Below, in pieces: positions 25,744-35,586 of a stretch of DNA of 50,701 nucleotides. How positions within the stretch are numbered: position 1 is the stretch's first letter; every line of letters begins with the position of its first letter. The DNA is from Hallella colorans (lineage in GTDB: Bacteria; Bacteroidota; Bacteroidia; Bacteroidales; Bacteroidaceae). The DNA lies in NCBI RefSeq assembly GCF_003096815.1, contig NZ_QENY01000023.1:1-50701 (forward strand). The letters run 5' to 3'. Position numbers and translations under genes: made by a program. Under the pieces are notes generated by a model. It saw only the letters and a program-made list of their open reading frames with translations, had not been told where the DNA came from and did no database searches.

Positions 25744-28137
25744 ATGAAATCATTTTTTCGCTTTCTTCTTCGCAATCCTCTTTATACATTCATTAATATA
25801 GTCGGATTAGCAGTCTCGTTAATGTTTGTCATTCTTTTTGGGGATTATACATGGCGGCAATGCACTGTTGACAGCCAACATGACAATGCTGACAGGATAG
25901 TTGTTTTGGGCAATCAGAGCAACCTTTACACTTGGCATGGCCCTACGCAAGATTTGGGCAAGATATTGCCGGAGGTGGAAAACACTTGTTGTGTGCTGGC
26001 ACATAGTGGCAACGTTATGGTCGAGGGCAAGAAAATAGACAGAGGGAGTAACGCCGATGGGCAGAACGCAGCTAATATATTATTGGTCGATTCTTCTTTT
26101 TTCAACATCTTTGATTATGATATAGTGGATGGAGACCATCGGTCACCGCTACGCGTCTCGGACAATTGTGTCATCACAGAATCGCTTGCCCATCGTCTTT
26201 TTCCTGACGGAAAAGCGATAGGCAAAGGAATAGAGATAGTGGGAGATAGAGACATTTGCATTGCCAACGACAACCCATACGACAGTACGCTTGTCTATAC
26301 GGTGTCGGCAGTGATGAAAGATTTTGACAAGACTATCTTCCCTAACAGTATCGAGATTGTGGTCCACATGAGTCGACAACCTCAAATATGTGGCTTCACG
26401 GCTTCTCCCAATGCGTACGCTTACACGGGCAATGGATATACGAGGTCGTTTTTACTGTTACGCCCGGGAGCCGACTTGTCCTCAAAACGTGACATGATAA
26501 AAAAATACATGAATACGAACATTCCTGCCTTGGGGTTCAGCCCGTGGAAGGAAACAACTTTAACGCCTTTGAGAGAACTCATGTTCAGCCCACTCAATGA
26601 TGGTTGCGGACTCCAAAAGGGAGACCGTGGTCGAATGGGCGTCTTGTTGGCGGTGGTTGTCGCCATCTTTCTTTTCGCTGTCACAAACTATATCAACCTT
26701 ACCATGGCCAATATGGGATTTAGGTTCAAGGAAATGGCCACCCGTATGCTGTTGGGTAGTGAAAAGATACAAATATCCATGCAACTCATCGCCGAATCGG
26801 CGTTTATCGTGTCAATTTCGTTTGGGCTTGGCCTGTTGTTGGCTTTCGCTTTCCAAAACAAAGTGAGCATGTTGTTCAAAGGGCATATCATGTTGCAGCA
26901 TGACATCAACGTTCTCTCAATTACAATTTGTATAGTGTTTATAGTGGCATTAAGCATATTGTCAGGCATCTTTCCCATTTTGCAAATGGCCAAGTACAAG
27001 CCTGTTGACGTGATAAAAGGCTCGTTTCGTTATCATTCCAAGATGTTTTTGGGACGTTTGTTCATCATGTTGCAAAGTATGGTTATGGTCATGATGCTCA
27101 CGGCCACACTCGTCATATATCTTCAAGTGCGGCATTTGGTCAACGCTCCGTTGGGATTTAATTACGAGAATGTGTTCATGGTGGCTGCCAACAATACTCA
27201 GGCCATGCGTGAAGAGTTGGACAAAATGCCTTTCGTTCAGCGAGTGGGATGTTTTGAGGGAACCAGCTTGACCGGTAATAACACAAATATGATTACAATT
27301 CATCGGCCTGATAATGATGCCACACAAGACGTCTCGTTCTATACATTGAACATGGACAGTGTGGCACTTGGGATTTATGGCTTAAAACTTTCTGTAGACT
27401 ATGGCCCTTCCGAAGGCTCATACTATCTAAATGAGAGGGGAGCGCGTTTGCTTGGCCTGCGCGACAATGATCGCGTGTTGACATTGAATGACGGCAAACA
27501 TCAGTTGTCGGGTATATTTAAAGATTTTCATTTCTGCAATATTTTGATGGAGGCGCAGCCTTTTATCATTCGGATATTAGATCCAGCGGACATGAAAAAC
27601 ATGTTTTTTTTAGTAAAGACCGATGGCTCGCTTCAAGCTGAACAAAGGCTTAAAGAGGCTGTGGCCAGAGTGGATAAAACCAAAGAAGACTTGGAATGGA
27701 AAGTTGATAACTTTAAAGAAGATATCAACGCAGCTTTTGAAGACAACAACAACACGTTGCTCATCGTGGTACTGTTTGGTGTAGTGGCATTGTTTATCTC
27801 AACGCTGGGGTATATCGGAACGTCTGTCTTTTTCATACGTCAACACAAAAAAGAGGTTGGTATTCGAAAAATAATGGGATGTTCTACAGAATTGGTCCTG
27901 TGCAATCTGTTGCGCCGTTTTCTCTCGCCCCTGCTTCTCTCTTATATAATAGCCACTCCTTTGGCATGGTATGTTTTGAGTGAGTGGTTGCGAAATTTCC
28001 CATATCGCATCTCGCTTACGCCGTGGATGATGCTGCTGCCAGTGGCTGTTTCGTTTGCCCTGGCACTGTCCTCAGTCTTTCTCCAAACCTTGAGGGCAGC
28101 TTGCACAAATCCTGTCAAAACCATTAAAACAGAATGA
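25744..28137 (+). CDS. FtsX-like ABC permease, first of a pair
   Basis: 797 residues with two MacB-type halves. Each half has a membrane helix, a periplasmic MacB_PCD domain and an FtsX domain with three helices: half one about 1-420 (helix at 12-30, FtsX helices from about 295), half two about 425-797 (helix about 430-455, FtsX helices from about 670). It would form the inner-membrane channel with the second permease. It overlaps that gene by the four bases ATGA. Its DNA looks more AT-rich than the genes on both sides. Confidence 0.9.
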   Translation: MKSFFRFLLRNPLYTFINIVGLAVSLMFVILFGDYTWRQCTVDSQHDNADRIVVLGNQSNLYTWHGPTQDLGKILPEVENTCCVLAHSGNVMVEGKKIDRGSNADGQNAANILLVDSSFFNIFDYDIVDGDHRSPLRVSDNCVITESLAHRLFPDGKAIGKGIEIVGDRDICIANDNPYDSTLVYTVSAVMKDFDKTIFPNSIEIVVHMSRQPQICGFTASPNAYAYTGNGYTRSFLLLRPGADLSSKRDMIKKYMNTNIPALGFSPWKETTLTPLRELMFSPLNDGCGLQKGDRGRMGVLLAVVVAIFLFAVTNYINLTMANMGFRFKEMATRMLLGSEKIQISMQLIAESAFIVSISFGLGLLLAFAFQNKVSMLFKGHIMLQHDINVLSITICIVFIVALSILSGIFPILQMAKYKPVDVIKGSFRYHSKMFLGRLFIMLQSMVMVMMLTATLVIYLQVRHLVNAPLGFNYENVFMVAANNTQAMREELDKMPFVQRVGCFEGTSLTGNNTNMITIHRPDNDATQDVSFYTLNMDSVALGIYGLKLSVDYGPSEGSYYLNERGARLLGLRDNDRVLTLNDGKHQLSGIFKDFHFCNILMEAQPFIIRILDPADMKNMFFLVKTDGSLQAEQRLKEAVARVDKTKEDLEWKVDNFKEDINAAFEDNNNTLLIVVLFGVVALFISTLGYIGTSVFFIRQHKKEVGIRKIMGCSTELVLCNLLRRFLSPLLLSYIIATPLAWYVLSEWLRNFPYRISLTPWMMLLPVAVSFALALSSVFLQTLRAACTNPVKTIKTE

Positions 28138-30500
28138 CAATGAAATCATTATTATATTTATTTCGCCGATACAAGTTGGCCGCCACGCTCAACCTGCTCG
28201 GGTTGAGCATAGCCATCGCGGCCGCTTACTTGTTCCTGACCCAGGCCCATTACAACAGTTATTACAATCATGGGTTGCCCAATTACGAACGTACGTATCG
28301 ATTCGAGATTCTCAACGAGGAGGACGGCGGTGGGTGGTCAGACTTTGTGATGCGCCCTTTTGAGGTGGCGTTTGCCACGGTGCCCCACGTGGAGGCCGTG
28401 CAGAGCGTTGATATAACCTCGCACGAGTTTGCGGTCAATGTGGGCGATCGTGAGTTTGAGACCACCGTTCTTGCCATGGGACGGCCTGGCCTGCGCTTCT
28501 TCGGGGCGAAAATGCTGTATGGCAGTGACAAGGATTGGCAGCACAACGAGCTTGCCGCCATCGTATGCCGCAGCGAGGCCGTCAGACTTTTTGGCACCGA
28601 GCGGGCCGTGGGCCGGCAGTTTGTTGACAAGCAGCGCGCCCAAACCTATACGGTGGAGGGTGTGTGCGAAGACTTTCCCGAGAACTGCATGATGCCCAAT
28701 GGTGTTTACACATGCTATGGCGACCGTTTTTTGGACGACCGCTCGGAGTGGAGTTACGTTGTCTACCTGCGGCTTGACAACGCCGACAATCGTGCCATCG
28801 TGGAGAAAGCCCTCAAGCATAAGGTTATGGAACTGTTTGGTATCACAGACGAGCGTAGCTTCGACAGGGAGAGTGGCTTCAAGCTGAGGCTTACATCGAT
28901 GGCGGACACCTACTTCTCCGGGGTGGGATTGGCCGACAAGGGCAGTCGCAACCTTGTGGGCGTGCTGTATGGCGCCGCTCTCTTCGTGCTCATCGTGGCG
29001 CTGCTCAATCTGGTCAACTTCACGTTGGCGCAGGCTCCCATGCGCATGCGCGGCGTCAACACGCGCAGGGTTATGGGTGCGTCTGTGGCGGCATTGCGCT
29101 GGCGCGTCATCATCGAAAATCTTGTAATCACGTTGATAGCCATTTTGTTAGCGTCGTTGTGGGTATGGCTTTTCGTCTCGAGCCCCACCTGCATGCGCCT
29201 AATTTCGGGCAGTGGATTGCGGTGGTCATTGGCATTTATCACGGCTGTTGGCGCCTTGATGGTCGGTGTGGCGTCGGCCCTTTTCCCCGCGTGGTATGTC
29301 ACGTCGTTTGCTCCCGCCTTGGCTCTCAAGGGCGCTTTCGGGCTTACGCTGCGTGGACGCAAGTTGCGCTCACTCATGCTCTTCGTGCAGTTTGTTATCG
29401 CTTTCGCGTTGGTGGCCTATGTAGGTGTCATGGCATCGCAGTCGCATTACATATTTAACACCGACTATGGCTTTGACAAGGACGAGGTGCTTTTCGCCCA
29501 ATTGTCACGCGAAGGCATGCACAAGAAAGCCGCCATCGCCAATGAGCTGCGCAAATTGCCATGCGTGGCGAGCACCGCCTATGGCGCGTCTGAGCTTGGT
29601 GACGGTGACCTTTTTATGATGTGGGGGCGTGGCGACGACACGCATCGCATGAACTACAATGTCGTGCCGGTGGACAAAGACTACTTGCGCACCATGGGAA
29701 TACGCATAGTGGAAGGTCGCGACTTCAACGACGCCGACGCCCGGGGGGCTTATATCATCAACCGTAACATGGCCAAGCAGTACGGTTGGCTGCGCGTGGG
29801 AAGTCCTATCTCTATCTCCACCAGCGCGTGGGGAGAGGGCGCTTACGATGTGGTGGGCGTTTGCGAGAATTTCAAGCTTACCTCCATGCGCCACGATGAC
29901 AGCGCCGCGCCAGTGGCGTTCATCATCATGGGCGACGACTACAAAGAGTGGGGTGACCGCTGTGGAATGTTGTTCGTGCGTATCGCGGCCGGTTTTGACA
30001 AGAGGGAGGCCAAGCGTCAACTCACTGGCATGTTGCAGAAACTCGACCCATCGCAAGTTTACGAGTTCAGTTTTCTTGACGAAGAACTGCAGCATACCTA
30101 TCAGGACGAGTTTCGCTTCATATCCCAAGTGCGCACCTTCGCATTGGTATGCCTGCTCGTCACGCTCGTGGGCGTATTCAGCCTGACCATGTTTGAGAGT
30201 GAATATCGCCGAAAGGAGATAGCCTTGCGCCGTGTTATGGGAAGCTCCGTGTACCAAGTGTTGCTACTGTTTGTCCGGCGATACCTGCCGTTGCTCATCT
30301 TGGCGTTCGTGGTGTCGGTGCCCATAGCATGGTATCTGTCCGACCAATGGCTGCGCAATTTTGCCTCTCACGCACCCATTTGCTGGTGGGTGTTCCCACT
30401 GTCGCTCATCGTGGTTTCCGTGCTGGTGACGCTCACGGTGGCTGTACAGAGTTGGCGGGTGGCCACCACCAATCCGGTGCAAAGCATCCGCACCGAGTAG
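28134..30500 (+). CDS. FtsX-like ABC permease, second of a pair
   Basis: 788 residues with the same doubled MacB-type architecture as the preceding gene: N-terminal helix (about 15-32), periplasmic domain, FtsX helices from about 275, then a second set (helix about 415-435, FtsX helices from about 670). The sequence is clearly diverged from its neighbour, so the pair probably works as a heterodimer served by one ATPase. The start at 28134 overlaps the upstream stop (ATGA); a second ATG at 28140 is equally possible. Last gene of the operon; I see no clear terminator after it. Substrate unknown; antimicrobial peptides or lipoproteins are typical for the family. Confidence 0.9.
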   Translation: MTMKSLLYLFRRYKLAATLNLLGLSIAIAAAYLFLTQAHYNSYYNHGLPNYERTYRFEILNEEDGGGWSDFVMRPFEVAFATVPHVEAVQSVDITSHEFAVNVGDREFETTVLAMGRPGLRFFGAKMLYGSDKDWQHNELAAIVCRSEAVRLFGTERAVGRQFVDKQRAQTYTVEGVCEDFPENCMMPNGVYTCYGDRFLDDRSEWSYVVYLRLDNADNRAIVEKALKHKVMELFGITDERSFDRESGFKLRLTSMADTYFSGVGLADKGSRNLVGVLYGAALFVLIVALLNLVNFTLAQAPMRMRGVNTRRVMGASVAALRWRVIIENLVITLIAILLASLWVWLFVSSPTCMRLISGSGLRWSLAFITAVGALMVGVASALFPAWYVTSFAPALALKGAFGLTLRGRKLRSLMLFVQFVIAFALVAYVGVMASQSHYIFNTDYGFDKDEVLFAQLSREGMHKKAAIANELRKLPCVASTAYGASELGDGDLFMMWGRGDDTHRMNYNVVPVDKDYLRTMGIRIVEGRDFNDADARGAYIINRNMAKQYGWLRVGSPISISTSAWGEGAYDVVGVCENFKLTSMRHDDSAAPVAFIIMGDDYKEWGDRCGMLFVRIAAGFDKREAKRQLTGMLQKLDPSQVYEFSFLDEELQHTYQDEFRFISQVRTFALVCLLVTLVGVFSLTMFESEYRRKEIALRRVMGSSVYQVLLLFVRRYLPLLILAFVVSVPIAWYLSDQWLRNFASHAPICWWVFPLSLIVVSVLVTLTVAVQSWRVATTNPVQSIRTE

Positions 30501-30628
30501 ACGACAGACACAAACAGGCCTATCTATCACGCTTCTCGCCATTGTTTGACAGGAAAAAACAGTGGACGAGGAGCGTCTCGTGTTAAAAAAAGTGGACAGG
30601 AAACATGCTCCGACTGGTTGTTTTTTTG

Positions 30629-30636
30629 TATTTTTG
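30629..30636 (+). promoter_or_regulatory. -7 element of the nhaA promoter
   Basis: TATTTTTG, a perfect TAnnTTTG, 77 bases before the nhaA ATG. No TTTG at the right distance for -33. Confidence 0.5.
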
Positions 30637-30713
30637 CAGAGATAAGTTATTTTTCTCACGTGCTTCAGCTATATGACAAGCGTCATTGACTAAGCGAAAA
30701 ATCCCTTTATTTT

Positions 30714-32030
30714 ATGCGATCACATTACCAGAGGGCACTTAAAAACCATCTCGCCATACCCTTTGTCAGGTTCATCAATCAAGAGCGATCGGGTGGTATC
30801 GTGCTTGCCTTGGCGGTGATAGCGGCCCTCGCCTTGGCTAATTCGCCGCTACGTGACGAATATAATCGTTTTTTCGATTATCACTTTGGTTTTATGTTTA
30901 ATGGCAAGCCGTTCCTCAATTTCAGCGTGGCCCATTGGATAAACGATGGCTTCATGTCCATGTTCTTCTTCGTGGTTGGCCTTGAGCTAAAGTCTGAGTT
31001 TATAGGCGGCGAGCTTCGCGACATTCGCAAGGTCACCTTACCTGTGGCGGCGGCCTTGTTGGGCATGGTGGTCCCCGCCGTTTTATACCTACTTCTCAAT
31101 GGTTCCGCTCCTGCTGCCAACGGCTGGGGCATCCCCATGGCCACCGACATAGCTTTTGCTTTGGCCGTGGTCTATATGCTTGGCGACCGCGTGCCCATAT
31201 CGGCCAAGGTGTTTCTCACCACGCTTGCCATTGTGGACGATATAGGAGCCGTTCTCGTCATTGCGCTGTTTTACACCTCTGAGATCTCCTTTGCCAATTT
31301 GGCCGTGGGCTTTGCCGTGTTAGGGGTGATGTTTTTGGCCAATAGGTTAGGTGTGAAAAACGTGGTGTTTTATGGGTTGCTGGGAATTGGGGGCGTATGG
31401 CTGGCCTTTCTGATGTCAGGTATACACGCCACCATCGCAGCCGTGCTTGCGGCGATGGTAATACCTGCCGACTCGCGTATACCGGAGACGGCTTTCATAG
31501 CGCGTATCAAACGCCATGTGCGCTTGTTTGAGAACATGGAGGGCAACGATGTGCGCACCTTGGAACCCGGGCAAGTGGATATTCTCTCCAAGGTATCAGC
31601 CGACACCATCCACGCCGTGCCGCCCTTGCAACGGCTGGAGCATGGGTTGCACCCTTGGGTGTCGTTTGTGGTCATGCCCATGTTTGCTTTGGCCAATGCC
31701 GGCGTGTCTTTCGTCGACATGGACATGAGTGCCATTACCGGCAGCCATGTTGCGGCTGGTGTGTTGGTGGGCCTTTTGGTTGGCAAGCCGTTGGGCATCG
31801 CTGCCGCCGTGTGGCTGACAGAGAAGACGGGGCTTGGGACTCGCTCTCGCTCGCTCACATGGCGTAGAGTAGTTGGGTTAAGTTTTTTGGCATCCATCGG
31901 TTTCACCATGTCGATGTTTGTCACGATGTTGGCATTCGATGACATGGCGTTTCAGGTGCAAGCCAAGGTTGGAATCTTTGCCGCTTCAATATTAGGCGGC
32001 GTGACAGGTTATCTCATCTTGAGGAAATAA
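30714..32030 (+). CDS. nhaA: Na+/H+ antiporter NhaA
   Basis: 438 residues with about 12 membrane helices. The signature residues are present: T144-D145 in ATDIAFAL (unwound helix 4) and the ion-binding pair D175-D176 in AIVDDIGAV, matching T132-D133 and D163-D164 of Escherichia coli NhaA. A cytoplasmic loop between helices (about 258-305) is longer than in E. coli, as in Bacteroidetes forms. It exports Na+ in exchange for protons and handles salt and alkali stress. Single-gene unit. Confidence 0.96.
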   Translation: MRSHYQRALKNHLAIPFVRFINQERSGGIVLALAVIAALALANSPLRDEYNRFFDYHFGFMFNGKPFLNFSVAHWINDGFMSMFFFVVGLELKSEFIGGELRDIRKVTLPVAAALLGMVVPAVLYLLLNGSAPAANGWGIPMATDIAFALAVVYMLGDRVPISAKVFLTTLAIVDDIGAVLVIALFYTSEISFANLAVGFAVLGVMFLANRLGVKNVVFYGLLGIGGVWLAFLMSGIHATIAAVLAAMVIPADSRIPETAFIARIKRHVRLFENMEGNDVRTLEPGQVDILSKVSADTIHAVPPLQRLEHGLHPWVSFVVMPMFALANAGVSFVDMDMSAITGSHVAAGVLVGLLVGKPLGIAAAVWLTEKTGLGTRSRSLTWRRVVGLSFLASIGFTMSMFVTMLAFDDMAFQVQAKVGIFAASILGGVTGYLILRK

Positions 32031-32052
32031 AGTCGCGAGCTCATTGCGTGCG

Positions 32053-32096
32053 TGCCCATCATCTTGCGTCTTCGTATGGTGATGGGCATGTTTCGT
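32053..32096 (+). terminator. Weak candidate terminator after nhaA
   Basis: A 10-bp stem with one G-T pair (32053-32062 with 32079-32088) and a 16-nt loop, followed only by TGTTTCG. The T tract is poor. Confidence 0.4.
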
Positions 32097-32427
32097 TATT
32101 AGCGATGACGAGCCCTTCATCGGGTTTTGGGTGGCGAGCTGTTATTGAACCCTCAGCCCATGCCTGTGCGTGGCAAACGCTGTAATTTATAGGGTGTTCT
32201 TATGATTTACCGTGCTCTCGTGACTTTTTGCTTTTATGTATTTGAACGGGAATTATTAAGTGATTGAGCCAAAAGCAGTATTGATATATAAGTAGGTGAT
32301 AATTGAGGCACTTGTAGCAAGCCATCGTATGATTATCTTTTCATGTTGCTGCCATGAACGCTTGATGCTTTGTGCCTATCCAACGATAAAAAAGGATGTG
32401 GTGGTGAGGATTTCCCGTTTTTTTTCT

Positions 32428-32435
32428 TATATTTG
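32428..32435 (+). promoter_or_regulatory. -7 element of the hexosaminidase promoter
   Basis: TATATTTG, a perfect TAnnTTTG, 158 bases before the ATG. The -33 position has no TTTG. Confidence 0.4.
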
Positions 32436-32592
32436 CATGTGCGGTTAATATTGAGCGAAATCGGAACTCCACTTGTCATATTTTATAACATAGTTTGGAT
32501 GTTGACCGAAGAAACATGACGCATGTGGCCTGTGGCCTGCAACGTGATATAGTCTTTGACCGCAATCTTTATACCCTAAAAAATACGCACTG

Positions 32593-34938
32593 ATGAAAAA
32601 GATGAAAGAAATGATTTCTGTATTGTTTTTGGCAACTATTTTAAGTATGGTTCCATGTGCTTTACATGCTGCTGTTGTCAACATTATTCCCATGCCCGTC
32701 AAACTGTCTCTGCAACGCGGGGAGTTTCGTTTGCCATCGCGTGTGAGTATAGGTTGCAACTCTGGCGAGAGCCGGATAGTGGGCGACTACCTTGCAAAAA
32801 AAATAAAAACCTCGACCGGGTACGTAGTGACAGTATCTAATAAGAAAGGTGTCATCAATATAAATATAGACCCACGTATGCAAATTGACGCCGAGGGTTA
32901 TAAACTGAAAGTTGGGCCCAAGCGTATTTTGATCAATGCTAAAACCGGCCAAGGAGCCTTCCACGGCGTGCAAACATTGCTACAACTGTTGCCAGCGGAG
33001 ATAGAAAGCGACTACAAGGTAGACGGCGTGGCATGGGTGGCTCAATGTTGCGACGTAGAGGATTATCCACGGTTTGGTTATCGTGGACTCATGCTTGACC
33101 CTTGTCGTCATTTTATCACTGTGGAAAATGTCAAGAAGCAGATAGACGTGATAGCCGCTTTGAAGATGAACACACTGCATCTCCACCTTACGGACGACCA
33201 GGGATGGCGGGTGGAAATTAAGAAATACCCTAAGCTCACTACTATTGGTAGCACACGCCATGAAGCAGACGGCACAACATACGGAAACTATTATTATACG
33301 CAGGATCAGTTGCGAGAGATTGTTGATTACGCGGCGCAACGCTTTGTCACGGTCATTCCTGAGATAGACCTTCCTGGACATTTCATGGCGGCAATCGCCG
33401 CTTATCCAGAATTGTCGTGTACCGGTATTAAGACCACGCCACGTATCGTTTGGGGTATAGAAGATATCGTAATGTGTCCCGGTAAGGAGGATATGTTTGA
33501 ATTTTTGGAGGAAATATTTCGAGAATTAGCGCCTTTGTTTCCCGGGAAATATTTTCATATAGGTGGTGACGAGTGCCCCAAAAAGATGTGGAAGACTTGC
33601 CCGGCTTGTCAAAAGCGTATCAAAGACGAGGGACTTCAGGGGGATGAGAAACGCACGTCCGAGGATAAACTTCAGAGCTACGTGGTGAAACGCGTGGCGA
33701 AAATGTTAGAAAAACATGGCAAGACACCCATTGGATGGGACGAAGTTTTGGAAGGAGGGATAAGTGGAAACGTAACGGTGATGTCGTGGCGTGGCATAAA
33801 AGGCGGTGTCGAAGCAGCCCAATTAGGCCATGATGTCATTATGAGTCCGGGTTCTAATGGCATGTATCTTGATCATTATCAGGGAGATAGCAAAGTGGAG
33901 CCTATAACTATACCCAGTCCGACAAGATCGCTTGAGCTGACCTATAGTTTTGACCCGGTACCAGATGTTATAAAAAAAGCGGGACTCGATAAGCACATAA
34001 TAGGTGTGCAGTGTAATTATTGGGCAGAGTACATGTATTCTAACGCCAAAATGGAATATATGATGTATCCGCGTGTTCTGGCAGCGGCAGAGGTGGGATG
34101 GTCGCCATTGGAGAAAAAAAACTTTGAAGATTTCTGCAAAAGAGTAGATGCCTTTTGCGTGCGTCTTGACAATCGTCAGGTGAATTATCACATACCACTA
34201 CCTGAGCAACCTTATGGATCGTGCGACAGGGTTGTGATTACAAAAGATACAACGGTGACATTCAAGACTTCGCGCCCAATGCGAATGGTATATACATTGG
34301 ATGGTACTGCTCCTACCGCAAACTCAACCACATATACCGAACCTATCAGAGTGAGCCATGATTGCGTGATCAGCATTGCTACGATTACGCCGTATGGTAA
34401 AATGAGTAAGGTGAGAAACGTACAAGTGGTAAGAAAAAAATACACGCCGGCTGTTGATGTGAAAAATGTAAAACCCGGTTTAAAAATGAAACGTACGATG
34501 GGATATTTCCAAAATTTGAATGAGTTGGAATGGTCTGAGACTACATGGGAGATATCTGTAATCAGCGCTCTGGAGGACATGAAGATAAAGCAGGATGATG
34601 ATTACCTCGTATTGCGTGGCGAAAAATGTTATGCCGCAATTGCCGAAGGTTATGTCAATGTGCCTGAGGATGGAGTGTATTATGTTTCGTCAAGGGTGGA
34701 CCAAGTGTGGATGGATGGCAAACTGTTGATAGACAACACTGGTGAAGTGAAAGCGCTGTCGCGTCATGACAACAGCGTGGCATTATCCAAAGGACTTCAT
34801 CCAGTCAAGTTTGTTTTTATAGCAAATATCACGGGAGGATGGCCATCGTGGTGGAACAATCTAAACATGCAAATGCGCAAGGACAGCGCCAAGAAATTTA
34901 TAAATGTTAGTAATGACCAATTTTTTTATGAAGATTAG
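32593..34938 (+). CDS. Secreted GH20 beta-N-acetylhexosaminidase
   Basis: 781 residues. A signal peptide (about 1-27, ending LHA) is followed by the GH20 N-terminal domain (about 30-150), then the (beta/alpha)8 catalytic domain from GYRGLMLDPCRHF. The catalytic Asp-Glu pair is D326-E327 in FHIGGDECPKKMW. After about residue 540 comes a beta-sandwich with YTLDGTAPTANSTTY (chitobiase C-terminal type) and then a PA14-like segment (VPEDGVYYVSSRVDQVWMDG) that may bind glycan. No type IX C-terminal sorting domain is visible. It removes terminal GlcNAc or GalNAc from host or dietary glycans in the periplasm or at the surface. Confidence 0.94.
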   Translation: MKKMKEMISVLFLATILSMVPCALHAAVVNIIPMPVKLSLQRGEFRLPSRVSIGCNSGESRIVGDYLAKKIKTSTGYVVTVSNKKGVININIDPRMQIDAEGYKLKVGPKRILINAKTGQGAFHGVQTLLQLLPAEIESDYKVDGVAWVAQCCDVEDYPRFGYRGLMLDPCRHFITVENVKKQIDVIAALKMNTLHLHLTDDQGWRVEIKKYPKLTTIGSTRHEADGTTYGNYYYTQDQLREIVDYAAQRFVTVIPEIDLPGHFMAAIAAYPELSCTGIKTTPRIVWGIEDIVMCPGKEDMFEFLEEIFRELAPLFPGKYFHIGGDECPKKMWKTCPACQKRIKDEGLQGDEKRTSEDKLQSYVVKRVAKMLEKHGKTPIGWDEVLEGGISGNVTVMSWRGIKGGVEAAQLGHDVIMSPGSNGMYLDHYQGDSKVEPITIPSPTRSLELTYSFDPVPDVIKKAGLDKHIIGVQCNYWAEYMYSNAKMEYMMYPRVLAAAEVGWSPLEKKNFEDFCKRVDAFCVRLDNRQVNYHIPLPEQPYGSCDRVVITKDTTVTFKTSRPMRMVYTLDGTAPTANSTTYTEPIRVSHDCVISIATITPYGKMSKVRNVQVVRKKYTPAVDVKNVKPGLKMKRTMGYFQNLNELEWSETTWEISVISALEDMKIKQDDDYLVLRGEKCYAAIAEGYVNVPEDGVYYVSSRVDQVWMDGKLLIDNTGEVKALSRHDNSVALSKGLHPVKFVFIANITGGWPSWWNNLNMQMRKDSAKKFINVSNDQFFYED

Positions 34939-35303
34939 GTGTAGGTGGGTTATGTAAAATGCTTTTGACAAGTTAGAATTGACATGTGATATACAAGTTG
35001 ATATGCAAGCTAAAATGAATGACTAACCCTGTATACCATTGATGGCGCAAATAAACAGACTATTGGTTAAATTGAAAAAAAATCGATAAATAATAAGTGT
35101 GACGATGCTAATCTGTAAAAATGGTCACATAATAATATACTGAGCAAATAAATATCAGATAAAGAAGGGAATATTCTTCGGTCTAAAAGAAAAAGAGTTA
35201 AACATTTGGATAATAGAAAAATAAGCAGTAATTTTGCACTCGCATTTTGTGGCATTGCCTCATTTTGTTATGTTTTACATTTAAAAATCAAAACCAAAAC
35301 AAC
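34939..35303. other. 365-bp AT-rich spacer before rpsU
   Basis: No gene is visible. The right part holds the rpsU promoter (35205-35236). The left 260 bp is about two-thirds A+T, with no convincing hairpin or repeat. Confidence 0.6.
35205..35236 (+). promoter_or_regulatory. Bacteroidetes promoter of rpsU
   Basis: TTTG at 35205-35208, a 20-base spacer, then a perfect TAATTTTG at 35229-35236. Transcription would start near 35242, so an upstream start at 35247 for rpsU is unlikely. Confidence 0.82.
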
Positions 35304-35495
35304 ATGATTATTGTACCAGTTAAGGATGGTGAGAACATCGAAAGAGCTCTTAAAAAATTCAAGAGAAAGTTTGAAAGGACAGGCGTTATAAGGGAGCTTC
35401 GCGCTCGTCAGCAATATGATAAGCCATCTGTCTTGAAACGTCTCCAGAAAGAGCGCGCCATCTACGTACAGAAGCTTCGTCAGGAAGAAGAGTAA
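35304..35495 (+). CDS. rpsU: 30S ribosomal protein bS21
   Basis: 63 residues from the ATG at 35304 (MIIVPVKDGENIERALKKF). Basic helical protein with the S21 pattern KKFKRKFERTGV and RRRx-like basic stretch; ends in an acidic QEEE tail. It is a small-subunit protein near the anti-Shine-Dalgarno end of 16S rRNA; in Bacteroidetes, S21 and neighbours help to hide that sequence. It has its own consensus promoter and leads the translation block. Confidence 0.95.
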   Translation: MIIVPVKDGENIERALKKFKRKFERTGVIRELRARQQYDKPSVLKRLQKERAIYVQKLRQEEE

Positions 35496-35511
35496 AAAAC
35501 TTCTTGAAAAT

Positions 35512-35543
35512 TTTGGTAGTTCCAATAATTTTCCATATATTCG
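35512..35543 (+). promoter_or_regulatory. Possible promoter for the recombinase-hpf pair
   Basis: TTTG at 35512-35515, a 20-base spacer, then TATATTCG at 35536-35543 (one mismatch to TAnnTTTG). The ATG of the recombinase is 43 bases further on. Confidence 0.45.
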
Positions 35544-35586
35544 TTGCCAGAAATATCGTGAAAACGAAACGCGACACCACTTGACA

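Larger units (their letters stand above)
32031..32592. other. 562-bp spacer between nhaA and the hexosaminidase gene
   Basis: No gene is visible. It holds a weak hairpin after nhaA, and a perfect -7 element at 32428-32435 that implies a leader of about 150 nt before the hexosaminidase ATG. In the rest I see no conserved RNA or repeat. Confidence 0.5.

Noticed and set aside
30560..30600. Hairpin ACGAG/CTCGT after the second permease as an operon terminator
   Set aside because: The stem is 5 bp and is followed by A-rich, not T-rich, sequence.
35098..35130. TGTGAC...GTCACA pair in the spacer before rpsU as an operator
   Set aside because: The arms are 6 bp with a loop of more than 20 bases, which is expected by chance in this AT-rich stretch.
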